Part shown: one piece after another, positions 8,463 through 17,505 of the stretch
Layout of the letters: every line of letters begins with the position of its first letter
Numbering within the stretch: the first letter of the stretch is position 1
Assembly (NCBI GenBank): GCA_013821475.1
Contig: JACDGU010000005.1
Coordinates: 1 to 38,554, forward strand
Reading direction: 5' to 3'
DNA from: Solirubrobacterales bacterium
GTDB lineage: Bacteria > Actinomycetota > Thermoleophilia > Solirubrobacterales > 70-9
Length of the DNA: 38,554 nucleotides
The notes under the pieces: generated by a model
The model's database searches: none
What the model was told of the DNA's origin: nothing
What the model saw: only the letters and a program-made list of their open reading frames with translations
Position numbers and translations under genes: made by a program

Positions 8463-9587
8463 TCAGGCGGCCGCGGAAACAGCGGCCCGGGAAAGGACCG
8501 CGTCGGCGACCCGCTCGCGGTGCCACCTGGCGTCGCCGAACATCGCCGCGTTGGCGCGGCCGCGCTTGAGGAAGAAGTGGAGGTCGTGCTCCCAGGTGAA
8601 GCCGATCCCGCCGTGGACCTGGATCGAGGCGTCGGGGACGCGCCAGCCGGCGTCGGAGGCGTAGGCCTTGGCCATCGAAGCGGCGAGCGGCAGCCCGGCC
8701 GGCTCGGCGTCGGCGGCCCAGGCGGCGCCGTAATAGGTCGAGCGCGCGTTCTCGGTCTCCAGCAGCATCTGCGCGCAGCGGTGGGAGACCGCCTGGTAGG
8801 CGCCGATCGGACGACCGAACTGTTGGCGGTCTTTGGCGTACTCGACGGCCATCTCCATCGTCCGCTGGGCGATCCCGGTCGACTCGGCGGCGAGGGCCAC
8901 GCAGAGGCGGTTGAAGACGTCCTCGTAGTCGGCGCCGGCGGCCGGCAGGGTGTCCTCGGCGGCGACCCGGACGCCGTCGAAGCGCACGCTCGAGAGGCGG
9001 CGGGTGGTGTCGATCGACACTTCGGTGACGACCGTCAGGCCGGCGGCAGCGCTGTCGACCAGGTGGCGCTTGCCGTCGTCGGTGGCGACGACGAAGAAGT
9101 CGGCGCTGGCGGCGTCGAGGACGAGCACCTTCTCGCCGTGTAGGACGACGCCGCCGTCCTCCGCCCGAGCCTCCATCTTGAAGGCGCCTGGGGTGGCCGT
9201 CGAGCCGGCGTCCCAGAGCGCAGGGGTGCCGCGCTTCTCGCCGACGGCCAGTGGCCGCAGGTAGCGCTCCCGCTGGTCATCGGAGCCGCAGAGGCTGAGC
9301 GCCAGGCCGGAGATCGTGTTCGAGAACAGCGGCGAGGGGGCCAGTGCGTACCCCATCTCCTCGAAGAGGATCGCCAGCTCGACGATGCCGAGGCCCTGCC
9401 CGCCCCACTCCTCGGGAACGGCCAGGCCGGCCCAGCCGAGCTCTACCATCTCGCCCCAGCCGCCGGCGTCGAAGCCGTCGTCGCCGGCGGCCAGCTCGCG
9501 AATCCGCTCCGATTTGAAGCGCGAGGCGAGGAACTCGTGTGCCGTCGCCTTGATCGCCTGCTGCTCGTCGGTGAGGTCGAAGTACAT
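8463..9587 (-). CDS. Acyl-CoA dehydrogenase, subunit lacking the usual catalytic glutamate
   Basis: 374 residues. Fold markers are clear: EFLASRFKSERIRELAAG, WAGLAVPEEWGGQGLG, DRQQFGRPIGAYQAVSHRCA and the C-terminal VHGGIGFTWEHDLHFFLKR. The equivalent of the catalytic EGT motif is absent, as in one subunit of heteromeric alpha2beta2 acyl-CoA dehydrogenases (FadE26/27, FadE28/29 type of Mycobacterium). The next gene upstream, one base apart, is a second subunit that does carry the glutamate. Together they probably form one enzyme acting on bulky or short side-chain acyl-CoAs. Confidence 0.92.
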   Translation of the reverse strand: MYFDLTDEQQAIKATAHEFLASRFKSERIRELAAGDDGFDAGGWGEMVELGWAGLAVPEEWGGQGLGIVELAILFEEMGYALAPSPLFSNTISGLALSLCGSDDQRERYLRPLAVGEKRGTPALWDAGSTATPGAFKMEARAEDGGVVLHGEKVLVLDAASADFFVVATDDGKRHLVDSAAAGLTVVTEVSIDTTRRLSSVRFDGVRVAAEDTLPAAGADYEDVFNRLCVALAAESTGIAQRTMEMAVEYAKDRQQFGRPIGAYQAVSHRCAQMLLETENARSTYYGAAWAADAEPAGLPLAASMAKAYASDAGWRVPDASIQVHGGIGFTWEHDLHFFLKRGRANAAMFGDARWHRERVADAVLSRAAVSAAA

Positions 9588-9588
9588 G

Positions 9589-10767
9589 TCAGCGCAGCCT
9601 CGGCAGGCCGAGCACCCGCTCGGCGATGATGTTCTTGAGGATGTCGGTGGTGCCGCCCTCGATCGAGTTGGCCCGCGAGCGAAGGAAGCCGTACTGCCAG
9701 GCGCCGTTGGCGACCGCCTGCTCGGCGCCGCGGGAGAGCGGCGCGTAGGCCCCCTCGATCTCCAGCGCCAGCTCGTTCAGTCCCTGGCTGATGTCCGACC
9801 ACTGCCACTTGCCGAGCGAACCCTCGGGCCCGGGAATGCCCGACTGCATCGTCTTGGTCAGCCCGCGGTAGGCGGCGAGCCGCATCGCCTCGGCCTCGAT
9901 GTGGAGCTGGGCGATGCGCTGGCGGTAGTAGCTGTCGTCGGCCGCCGAGCCGCCGCCGAGGCGGATCTCGTTGGCCAGCCTGGCGAGCCGGCGGAGGCTG
10001 TTCTGGATCTGGGCGATGGCGCCGAAGGCGAGCCCGGCGCGCTCGTTCATCAGGGTCGTGATCGCCACGCCCCAGCCGTTGCCGACGCCGCCGACGACGT
10101 TCTCCTCGGGGATCCGCGCTTCGTCCATGAAGACCTCGTTGAACTCGCCCTCGCCGGTGATCTGAACCAATGGTTTGGCTTCGACCCCCTCCTGCTCCAT
10201 GTCCATCAGGAAGTAGGTCAGGCCCTGGTGCTTGGGAGCGTCGGGGTCGGTACGGGCGACGAGCATGCACCACTTCGCGTACTGGGCGAAGGTGGTCCAG
10301 ACCTTCTGGCCACTGACCACCCATTCGTCGCCGTCCTTGACCGCGCGGGTCTTCAGCGAGGCGAGGTCGGAGCCGGACTCGGGCTCGGAGAAGCCCTGGC
10401 ACCAGATCTCCTCGCCGGTCAGGATCGGCTCCAGGTAGCGTTGCTTCTGCGCATCGGTGCCGTGGGCGATGACAACCGGGCCGCCCATCGCCAGACCGAG
10501 GACGTTGGCCGGGCTTGGCGCTTCCTGAGCCGCCGCCTCGCCGACGAAGATCGCCTGCTCGATCATCGTCGCGCCGCGGCCGCCGTACTCCTTCGGCCAG
10601 GAGATCCCGGCCCACCCCGCCGCGTGCAGCTTCAGCTGCCACTCGCCGCGGAAGGTCATCACCTCGTCGAGGCCGGCCTCCGGCTCAGGGCCTGGGTTGT
10701 TCTCCTGCAACCAGGTGCGAACCTCGTCGCGGAACTCCTCCTCCGATGGCGACAGCGTCAGGTCCAT
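9589..10767 (-). CDS. Acyl-CoA dehydrogenase, catalytic subunit of a paired enzyme
   Basis: 392 residues. Motifs: WAGISWPKEYGGRGATMIEQ, FSEPESGSDLASLKTRAVKDG (FAD/substrate), VWTTFAQYAKW, and C-terminal SIEGGTTDILKNIIAERVLG with Glu in the catalytic position. Resembles the FadE26/FadE29/ACAD11-like group. First gene of the operon that continues with the second subunit (gap of one base), the LLM oxidoreductase and the ATL protein. A promoter-like sequence ends just before the ATG, suggesting a nearly leaderless mRNA. Confidence 0.93.
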   Translation of the reverse strand: MDLTLSPSEEEFRDEVRTWLQENNPGPEPEAGLDEVMTFRGEWQLKLHAAGWAGISWPKEYGGRGATMIEQAIFVGEAAAQEAPSPANVLGLAMGGPVVIAHGTDAQKQRYLEPILTGEEIWCQGFSEPESGSDLASLKTRAVKDGDEWVVSGQKVWTTFAQYAKWCMLVARTDPDAPKHQGLTYFLMDMEQEGVEAKPLVQITGEGEFNEVFMDEARIPEENVVGGVGNGWGVAITTLMNERAGLAFGAIAQIQNSLRRLARLANEIRLGGGSAADDSYYRQRIAQLHIEAEAMRLAAYRGLTKTMQSGIPGPEGSLGKWQWSDISQGLNELALEIEGAYAPLSRGAEQAVANGAWQYGFLRSRANSIEGGTTDILKNIIAERVLGLPRLR

Positions 10768-10771
10768 CGAT

Positions 10772-10813
10772 CGGGCAGCCTATAGGACCCCTGGCCGGGC
10801 AGCCAATAGGGCC
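10772..10813 (-). promoter_or_regulatory. Promoter-like direct repeat upstream of the paired acyl-CoA dehydrogenase operon
   Basis: Two copies of an 18-mer, CGGGCAGCCTATAGGACC and CGGGCAGCCAATAGGGCC (16/18 identical), lie 24 bases apart. On the minus strand the distal copy supplies TTGGCT (-35-like) and the proximal copy TATAGG (-10-like), 16 bases apart. The predicted transcription start falls within a few bases of the ATG. Confidence 0.5.
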
Positions 10814-10823
10814 TTTTAGAAAT

Positions 10824-10852
10824 GGAAAGGGCGCCACTCGGGCGCCCTTTCC
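10824..10852 (-). terminator. Strong stem-loop after the lipoprotein gene
   Basis: GGAAAGGGCGCC-ACTCG-GGCGCCCTTTCC is a perfect 12-bp stem with a 5-base loop, 18 bases past the stop of the minus-strand lipoprotein gene. On that strand ATTTCT follows, a weak U-tract. It separates the lipoprotein gene from the next operon's promoter. Confidence 0.8.
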
Positions 10853-10870
10853 AAAACCGTGCAGGGTGCG

Positions 10871-11365
10871 TTATTCGCCGCAGACTTTGAAGCCGTAAGC
10901 GTTGGCGAGTTCGTTCGCTTCCGCGAACGGGCCGCCGCCTTCAGCTTCGACCAGGGAGCTCGGTTCTTCTTCTGCTTCTTCAGCCCCGTTTTCGACAGCA
11001 TCGACGATCGCTTCGACTTCTTCCTCTTCACCGCTGGGAGCACCGAGTTCGCTGATCCCTTCCGCCTGTTCGCGGATCGCGGGCGCGACGACTTCGCTGA
11101 CGACTTCTTCCTGCTGTTCAGTCGTCGGTTTTCCGATGTCGATCCCGTTTTCTTCGGCGAATTCGTTGGCTTCACCTTCGAGGGCTTCGTTGCTTTCCAG
11201 GCAAATCGCGTCGCCGGCTTTGATGAATTCGGCTTTCGTCAACGAAGACGAACTGCTTTCTTCGCCGCCGCCCGTGCTGTCGCTGCTGCTGCTGGAACCG
11301 CACCCCGCGGCGATGACGGCGATTGCGACGACGCCTGCGAGCATCGCGATGAGTCGCTTACTCAA
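10871..11365 (-). CDS. Acidic secreted lipoprotein
   Basis: I choose the TTG at 11365 because AGAGGAG lies 5-6 bases upstream; the ORF track's start at 11401 has no such site. The 164-residue product has a lipoprotein signal peptide (LAGVVAIAVIAAGCGS, lipidated Cys near 22), a Ser/Gly linker, then a strongly acidic helical domain (Glu-rich: SGEEEEVEAIVDAVENGAEE) with two further cysteines (AICLESN and FKVCGE). Such lipoproteins are common in Thermoleophilia; the partner is unknown. Monocistronic, with a strong terminator downstream. Confidence 0.85.
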   Translation of the reverse strand: MSKRLIAMLAGVVAIAVIAAGCGSSSSSDSTGGGEESSSSSLTKAEFIKAGDAICLESNEALEGEANEFAEENGIDIGKPTTEQQEEVVSEVVAPAIREQAEGISELGAPSGEEEEVEAIVDAVENGAEEAEEEPSSLVEAEGGGPFAEANELANAYGFKVCGE

Positions 11366-11420
11366 CTGATCTCCTCTGTCTGGATTGGGACGGAACCGCA
11401 AGCTACTGAGTCCGCCGACC

Positions 11421-12602
<1,182 letters not shown>

Positions 12603-12625
12603 CCCAGTCCCCCGTCAGTTAGCCG

Positions 12626-12643
12626 ACTGGCTAGTCAGCCAGT
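12626..12643. promoter_or_regulatory. Palindromic operator, thiolase / hydroxyacyl-CoA dehydrogenase copy
   Basis: ACTGGCTAGTCAGCCAGT has perfect 7-bp arms (ACTGGCT / AGCCAGT) around a 4-base centre. It is in the 93-base divergent intergenic region and matches 16 of 18 bases of the site at 3859-3876. One bound dimer could control both genes. Confidence 0.7.
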
Positions 12644-12695
12644 TTTCCTATGCACGCTTCACCATTCTACGGGAGCGTGATAGGAACCCCGGCCA

Positions 12696-13517
12696 ATGAG
12701 CACTCACCAGGGGTACGAAAATCCGGGGATCGCGGGGAGCGGGGCAATCGCCACCGGTCTCGCCGCCGTCTCGACCACTACGGCGGAGACGATCCTGCTT
12801 GCCCGCAGCGAGGCCTCCGCCTGGCGCGCCGAGGAGAAAGTCGTAGCCGCCTGCGCCAAGATCGAGGGCGCCGAGCCCTCGCGCCTGCGGGTGACGACCG
12901 ACCCGGCCGACCTGGCCGAGTGCGACGTCATCGTCGAGGCCGTCGTCGAGGAGCTCGAGGCGAAGGGCGAGCTCCTGGCGAGGATCGACGCAGCCTGCCC
13001 CGACGCCGACCTGGCGACCACGACGTCCTCGCTCGGCATCGGTGAGATCGCCGCCGCCGCCGGCACTCCCCGCCTCTTCGGCCTCCACGTCTTCAACCCG
13101 GTGCCGCGGATGCAGCTGGTCGAGGTCTGCATCCCCGACGGTGCCGAGGGCGCGCGCGAGAAGGCCCTCGCCTGGTGCGCGGCGCTCGGCAAGACCGCCG
13201 TCGAGGTCCCCGACCAGGCCGGCTTCGTCGTCAACCGACTGCTCTTCCCATACCTCTTCGACGCGGTGCGGATGGTCGAGCGGACCGGCATGGAGGCCGG
13301 CGAGGTCGACGCCTGCATGAAGCTCGGCGCCGGCCACCCGATGGGCCCGCTGGCCCTGCTGGACTTCGTCGGCCTCGACGTCGCCGAGGCGATCGGCGAC
13401 GCCCTCTACGCCGACTCTTCTGAGGTAGCCCACAAGCCCCCAGGCCTGATCGTCGAGATGATCGGTGAGCAGAGACTCGGCCGCAAGTCAGGCGCCGGCT
13501 TCTACACCTACGACTGA
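12696..13517 (+). CDS. 3-hydroxyacyl-CoA dehydrogenase (3-hydroxybutyryl-CoA dehydrogenase type)
   Basis: NAD(P)-dependent oxidation of L-3-hydroxyacyl-CoA. 273 residues in the stand-alone PaaH/FadB2/Hbd format. N-terminal Rossmann domain (GIAGSGAIATGLAA; the usual GAGTMG is altered), DVIVEAVVEELEAKGEL, then TTTSSLGIGEIA, catalytic His in FGLHVFNPVPRMQLVE, and C-terminal helical domain (GFVVNRLLFPYLFDAVRM, GHPMGPLALLDFVGLD, GRKSGAGFYTYD). AGGA lies about 10 bases before the ATG. Divergent from the thiolase, sharing an operator. Confidence 0.93.
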   Translation: MSTHQGYENPGIAGSGAIATGLAAVSTTTAETILLARSEASAWRAEEKVVAACAKIEGAEPSRLRVTTDPADLAECDVIVEAVVEELEAKGELLARIDAACPDADLATTTSSLGIGEIAAAAGTPRLFGLHVFNPVPRMQLVEVCIPDGAEGAREKALAWCAALGKTAVEVPDQAGFVVNRLLFPYLFDAVRMVERTGMEAGEVDACMKLGAGHPMGPLALLDFVGLDVAEAIGDALYADSSEVAHKPPGLIVEMIGEQRLGRKSGAGFYTYD

Positions 13518-13551
13518 AGAAAGTCGGGGCGCGGCCACCTCCGCTTTCCGG

Positions 13552-13797
13552 TCAGTCTGCCTGGGCGGTCTTCCTCTTCCCGGAGATGTCCCAGATCACG
13601 TCGGCCTCAGAGATTCCCTGGCGCTGAGCGATCTGCTCGATCTGGTGCCAGGGGAGTTCTGCTTCAGGTAGCTCGTCCCAGCGAGCGAGGTCGAGTGCCT
13701 CGATCGAGCCTTTCAGCGCCGGGCCGAGATGCTCCTCGGAGCGCAATAGCGCTCTCAGAACCTCGAGCTGCTTGTCGGTCAGGCGTACAACCCACAT
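13552..13797 (-). CDS. Small hypothetical protein
   Basis: 81 residues with a good SD (GGAGGT, 6 bases before ATG), which argues it is expressed. Sequence begins MWVVRLTDKQLEVLRALL, is predicted helical, and contains PWHQIEQIAQRQGISEADVI. No membrane segment, cysteine or known motif. The helical LTDKQLEVLRALL start recalls transcription-regulator helices, but nothing firm. Nearest neighbour on the same strand is the CNNM gene, 46 bases away and upstream. Confidence 0.7.
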   Translation of the reverse strand: MWVVRLTDKQLEVLRALLRSEEHLGPALKGSIEALDLARWDELPEAELPWHQIEQIAQRQGISEADVIWDISGKRKTAQAD

Positions 13798-13843
13798 AGC
13801 GATACCTCCACACCTTCGGGGGACTGCAGGTTGCCCGGAGAAG

Positions 13844-15142
13844 TTAGGCCGAGGGACGGACGGAACCGCTGATCCGGACCGCCTCGATCCGGTTCTCGCG
13901 AACCGCCTCGACCCGGATCGTGTACCCGTTGGCGACGATCGAGTCGCCGCGCTTGGGCAGCCTGCCGAGCTCGCCGAAGAAGTAGCCGCCGACCGAGTTG
14001 TAGGCGTCGGTGTCGACCGGCAGCTCGATTCCGGCGTCGGCGAGGTCGCCGAGCGAGACGTGGCCGCGGACGAACCAGTCGCCGTTGGTCAGCTTGCGCA
14101 GCGCCGCGGCGCGAGGGTCGGTCTCGTCCTCGATCTCCCCCACCACCTCCTCGAGGATGTCCTCGACGGTGACGATCCCAACCGTCCGCCCGTACTCGTC
14201 GACGACCACTGAAAGCGAGGTGCGCTGGACTTGGAGATCGTGCAAGAGGTCGTCGAGCGGCCGCGTCTCGGGCACGATCAGCGCGTCGCGGATCACCGTC
14301 TCGATCGAGGAGTCGGGGCCGTCGCTCATGTAGAGGCGGGCGAGGCTGTTGTTGTGGACGATGCCCTTGACCCGGTCGGGATTCTCGTCTTCGATCACGA
14401 CCAGCCGGGTGTGACCGGAGGTGACGCAACGGCGTAGCGCCGACTCGACCGACTCCGCGGTGTCGGCGGTGATCACCGCCGGGATCGGCGTCATCACCTC
14501 GCGCGCCTCCTGCTCGTGGAGGTGGAAGACGCCGCCGAGCATCCCCGCCTCACCCGGGTCGAGGGTGCCCCCCATGCTGGAGCTGTCGATGATCTGCTTC
14601 AGATCCTCGGCGGTGTGGTGTTCCTCGAGGTCGCCGGGATTGACGCCGAAGATCCGCACCACCCGGTTGGAGAACCAGCTCAGGCCCTTGGTCACAGGCG
14701 CGGTCGCGACCCGGAACCAGTTCAGCGGCCGCGAGACCCGCCGCGCGGTCCGCTCCGGGTTGGCGATCGCCAGCATCTTCGGCACCTGCTCGCCGACGCT
14801 GATGTGGACCGCGGTGACGATGATGAAGGCGAAGGCCAGCGAGAGCACCGCCGAGGCCTCGTGCGAGAGGCTGCCGAAGATCGGTTCGATCAGCTTCGAG
14901 AGCGAGGGCTCGCCGAGGAATCCGATCCCGATCGAGGCGATCGTGACGCCGATCTGACAGGCGGAGAGCGATTCTTCGATTTTGTCGAGCTGCTCGACCA
15001 CCGCCTCGGCGCCGGATTCCCCCTCCTCCGCCAGCTGCTCGATTTTGCCACGCCGGGTGCGAACCAGGGCGAACTCGGCCGCGACGAAGAAACCGTTGAT
15101 CCCGATCAACAGCAGGAGCAGGACGAGCAGGAGGACGCTCAT
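13844..15142 (-). CDS. CNNM/CorC-HlyC family transporter-like protein with CBS pair
   Basis: 432 residues. N-terminal CNNM (DUF21) membrane domain (LLLVLLLLLIGINGFFVAAEFALVRTRR; QIGVTIASIGIGFLGEPSL; IIVTAVHISVGEQVPKMLAI), then a CBS pair (EVMTPIPAVITADTAESV; RTVGIVTVEDILEEVVGEI) and a C-terminal CorC_HlyC domain (VRGHVSLGDLADAGIELP; YTIRVEAVRENRIEAVRI). Members are implicated in Mg2+/Co2+ handling; the 'hemolysin' name is historical. All domains are present. Monocistronic. Confidence 0.94.
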   Translation of the reverse strand: MSVLLLVLLLLLIGINGFFVAAEFALVRTRRGKIEQLAEEGESGAEAVVEQLDKIEESLSACQIGVTIASIGIGFLGEPSLSKLIEPIFGSLSHEASAVLSLAFAFIIVTAVHISVGEQVPKMLAIANPERTARRVSRPLNWFRVATAPVTKGLSWFSNRVVRIFGVNPGDLEEHHTAEDLKQIIDSSSMGGTLDPGEAGMLGGVFHLHEQEAREVMTPIPAVITADTAESVESALRRCVTSGHTRLVVIEDENPDRVKGIVHNNSLARLYMSDGPDSSIETVIRDALIVPETRPLDDLLHDLQVQRTSLSVVVDEYGRTVGIVTVEDILEEVVGEIEDETDPRAAALRKLTNGDWFVRGHVSLGDLADAGIELPVDTDAYNSVGGYFFGELGRLPKRGDSIVANGYTIRVEAVRENRIEAVRISGSVRPSA

Positions 15143-15251
15143 CGGCTATGCGGCCCGGTACTTCGGGCTGGAGCGTCGTCGGCCATTCGGCGAACGCAAT
15201 ATAGCTGTCCGTCCTCGTGGGTTTCGCGGTAGCTGCGATATTGATCGAATA

Positions 15252-15818
15252 ATGCGCGTAGCGACGCTCAGTGAGATGCTCGAAGAGGTCGTGCTCCTGG
15301 GTGAGGCCACGGGCATGGAGGAGCATGCGCACGAGCTTCGCGGCGAACTCGAGGGCAGGCTGGCGACGGCCCGCGCCGCGGTCACCGGGGCGGGCAGCCC
15401 GCGGGTGATCGCTTTGGAGAGCTTCGACCCGCCGCGGGTCGGCGGTTTCTGGATCCCGGAGATGATCTCGATCGCCGGCGGCGAGGACGTGGCCGGCGAC
15501 CCCGGCCTGAACCCCGCCGAGGTCGGCTGGGGCGAGCTCGCGAGCCTCGGCGCCGAGGTCGTGATCGTGCTGGCCGGCGGCGCGCTCGAGGACGGACAGG
15601 CCGAGGCGATGGAGCACTGGGAGTGGATCGAGTCGCTGGGCGCCCGCCGCGCCTTCGCGGTCGCCGCCGCCGCCGCGTTCGCCGAGCCTGGACCGCGCCT
15701 GGTCGACGGCGTCGAGCTGCTCTGCCACCTGCTCCACCCCGACCTGATGGACCCGCCCGGCAACACCGCCTTCATCACCCTGCGGGCACCGGTCTCGCGG
15801 CAATCTGCCGGCCGCTGA
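15252..15818 (+). CDS. Half-length periplasmic-binding-protein-like protein (C-terminal lobe only)
   Basis: The ORF track starts at 14982, but residues before MRVATLSEM are antisense to the CNNM gene, so I place the start at the ATG at 15252 (188 aa). The sequence matches the second half of BtuF-like (cobalamin/siderophore) binding proteins: TLSEMLEEVVLLGEATGM (inter-lobe helix), RVIALESFDPPRVGGFWIPE, ISIAGGEDVAGDPG, VVIVLAGGALEDGQAEAMEH. The N-terminal lobe and any signal peptide are missing. Either a 5'-truncated remnant or a stand-alone cytoplasmic one-lobe protein. No gene for a permease or ATPase is nearby. Confidence 0.75.
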   Translation: MRVATLSEMLEEVVLLGEATGMEEHAHELRGELEGRLATARAAVTGAGSPRVIALESFDPPRVGGFWIPEMISIAGGEDVAGDPGLNPAEVGWGELASLGAEVVIVLAGGALEDGQAEAMEHWEWIESLGARRAFAVAAAAAFAEPGPRLVDGVELLCHLLHPDLMDPPGNTAFITLRAPVSRQSAGR

Positions 15819-15824
15819 GCGGAC

Positions 15825-16652
15825 TCAGGCAACGGCGAGGGCGCCGAAAAAGGAGACCGCGCCGACGGCGGCGATCAGGAGGAGCTCGACCGGCAGCCTT
15901 CTTGCGCCGAACATGCCGCGCTCACCGGCGACGATCGTCAGCGCGCAGATCACGCCTCCAACGAGGCCGCCGAGATGGGCGCCGACGCTGATGTTGGCGG
16001 CCGCGAAGGTGAAGACCAGGTTGAAGACGATCAGGAAGCCGATCTCTCCCGCGATCGCGTCCATCCCCCGTCCGCGGGCGATGACGAAGGTGGCGCCGGC
16101 CAGCCCGAAGATCGCCCCCGAGGCACCGGCGGACACCACGTTGGGGTCGAGCAGCATTACCCCGAACGAGCCGGCCAACAGGGAGGCGAAGTACACCGCG
16201 ACGAAGCGGGGCGTGCCCAGCGCGGGCTCAAGCAGGCGCCCGAGGAAGTAGAGCAAGAACATGTTGAAGCCGATGTGCAGCGGGCTGACGTGAACGAATC
16301 CGCTGGTCAGCAGGCGCCACCAGTCGCCTTCGGCGACCGAGGGCCCGAAGAGGCCGCCGAGGTCGTAGAGCGTCCGCGTGCTCTGTTCGCCGATGCCACC
16401 GCCACCGTGGGCGATCTCGATCAGATAGACGACGATGTTGATCGCGATCAGAACCATCGTCGCCGGGAAGGCGCTGAACTGGCCCGGGGTTCCGGTCGGG
16501 TTGCGGATCACCTTCGTCTGCTGGCGCATGCACTCCGGGCAGCGCATCCCGACCGGGGTCGGGGTCATGCAGTCCGGGCAGATCGGCCGCCCGCAGGAGG
16601 AGCAGGAGACGGCGGTTTCGCGGTCGGGGTGGCGGTAACAAGTCTGGGTCAT
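15825..16652 (-). CDS. Rhomboid-family intramembrane serine protease with N-terminal zinc finger
   Basis: 275 residues. N-terminal Cys/His cluster (CYRHPDRETAVSCSSCGRPI, then CPDC and CPEC) is a B-box-like zinc-binding module often fused to actinobacterial rhomboids. Six membrane helices follow. The catalytic serine lies in GASGAIFGLAG (Ser about 178), the histidine in AHLGGLVGG (about 226), and the HIGFN motif (Asn about 130) supplies the oxyanion site. Substrate unknown. Seven bases separate its stop from that of the convergent binding-protein-like gene. Confidence 0.94.
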   Translation of the reverse strand: MTQTCYRHPDRETAVSCSSCGRPICPDCMTPTPVGMRCPECMRQQTKVIRNPTGTPGQFSAFPATMVLIAINIVVYLIEIAHGGGGIGEQSTRTLYDLGGLFGPSVAEGDWWRLLTSGFVHVSPLHIGFNMFLLYFLGRLLEPALGTPRFVAVYFASLLAGSFGVMLLDPNVVSAGASGAIFGLAGATFVIARGRGMDAIAGEIGFLIVFNLVFTFAAANISVGAHLGGLVGGVICALTIVAGERGMFGARRLPVELLLIAAVGAVSFFGALAVA

Positions 16653-16680
16653 GGGGACGGTCAGCCTACAATCGGCGCCG

Positions 16681-17190
16681 ATGGAGGCCGCCAGCCCAGC
16701 ACGTCTCTACGCGACCGCCCTCGGCGCCCTGCTCGTCGTCCTCGGGATCGTCGGCTTCTTCTACGGCGCCTCATTCGGCAGCCCGGGCGACGTCGAAGCC
16801 GCGCTCGGCGTGCTCCGGGTCAACGCCTGGCTGAACCTGTTGCACGTCGCCACCGGTGCCCTCGGCCTGCTGCTCGCCGGCGTCGCCTCGCGACGCTACG
16901 CGCTCCTCGTCGGCGCCCTCTACACCGCCCTGGGGATCTGGGGCTTCGCGATCGGAGCCGCCGACGCGATCGGCGGCTTCCTCCCCGCCAGCGGTGGCGA
17001 CGACACCCTGCACCTCGTCATCGGCGTGCTCGGCCTGGCGGCGGCGGCCGGAACCCCGAAGCCGCCAGGGAGGCGGAACGCCAAGCGGCCCGAGAAAGGT
17101 CGTGGTTCCTCTTCCACGCCCAAGGTGCAAAAGGAACCGCTCAAGCAGAAGTCAGAGCCGCGAGCGCAACCCGCTGGTAAGCGAGCGTAG
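16681..17190 (+). CDS. DUF4383-type four-helix membrane protein with basic tail
   Basis: I use the ATG at 16681 rather than the ORF start at 16651, which overlaps the rhomboid start; about 169 residues. Four hydrophobic helices (ALGALLVVLGIVGFFYGASF; LNLLHVATGALGLLLAGVA; LLVGALYTALGIWGFAIG; TLHLVIGVLGLAAAAG) match DUF4383, common in Actinobacteria, function unknown. The last 40 residues are Lys/Arg/Pro-rich and cytoplasmic; the final 39 bases overlap the convergent gene at 17152, so the tail may have been acquired by read-through of an older stop. Confidence 0.85.
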   Translation: MEAASPARLYATALGALLVVLGIVGFFYGASFGSPGDVEAALGVLRVNAWLNLLHVATGALGLLLAGVASRRYALLVGALYTALGIWGFAIGAADAIGGFLPASGGDDTLHLVIGVLGLAAAAGTPKPPGRRNAKRPEKGRGSSSTPKVQKEPLKQKSEPRAQPAGKRA

Positions 17191-17505
17191 GCCGCTTTCG
17201 CCCCGCTGCTTGCTGCGCCGGCGCAGCTCGAGCAGGACCAGCGCTCCGGTGGCGACGCCGCCGGCACCGACCGCGACCACCGGGCGGACCCAGTTGCGGG
17301 GGTCGCGCAGCGCCCGCAGCTCGCTCTCTGAGAGTTCCTCGGCCCACTCGGAGAGCTCCTCGGCAGCGGCCTGGGTGACGGCCGCCAGGGTGTCCTCCAC
17401 CCGGCCGGAGAGCCGCTCGGGGGGCTCGATCGGGGCCAGCGCGTCGGCCAGCAGGCTCTCGACGTCCCAGCTCGAGCGGGTCAACCGCTCGCTTGCCTCA
17501 CTCAT
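17152..17505 (-). CDS. One-TM partner protein of the ECF sigma factor
   Basis: 117 residues starting inside the 3' end of the ECF sigma gene (8-base overlap, so translationally coupled). Acidic N-terminal region of about 70 residues (ALAPIEPPERLSGRVEDTLA; EELSEWAEELSESELRAL), one membrane helix (about 73-93, VRPVVAVGAGGVATGALVLL) and a basic tail. There is no HxxxCxxC zinc anti-sigma motif. The topology and coupling suggest a membrane-tethered regulator of the sigma factor, but this is inference; no family recognised. Confidence 0.75.
   Translation of the reverse strand: MSEASERLTRSSWDVESLLADALAPIEPPERLSGRVEDTLAAVTQAAAEELSEWAEELSESELRALRDPRNWVRPVVAVGAGGVATGALVLLELRRRSKQRGESGLRSLTSGLRSRL

Noticed and set aside
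14982-15251. N-terminal extension of the binding-protein-like ORF
   Set aside because: Entirely antisense to the CNNM gene and the short intergenic gap; not a missing N-lobe.
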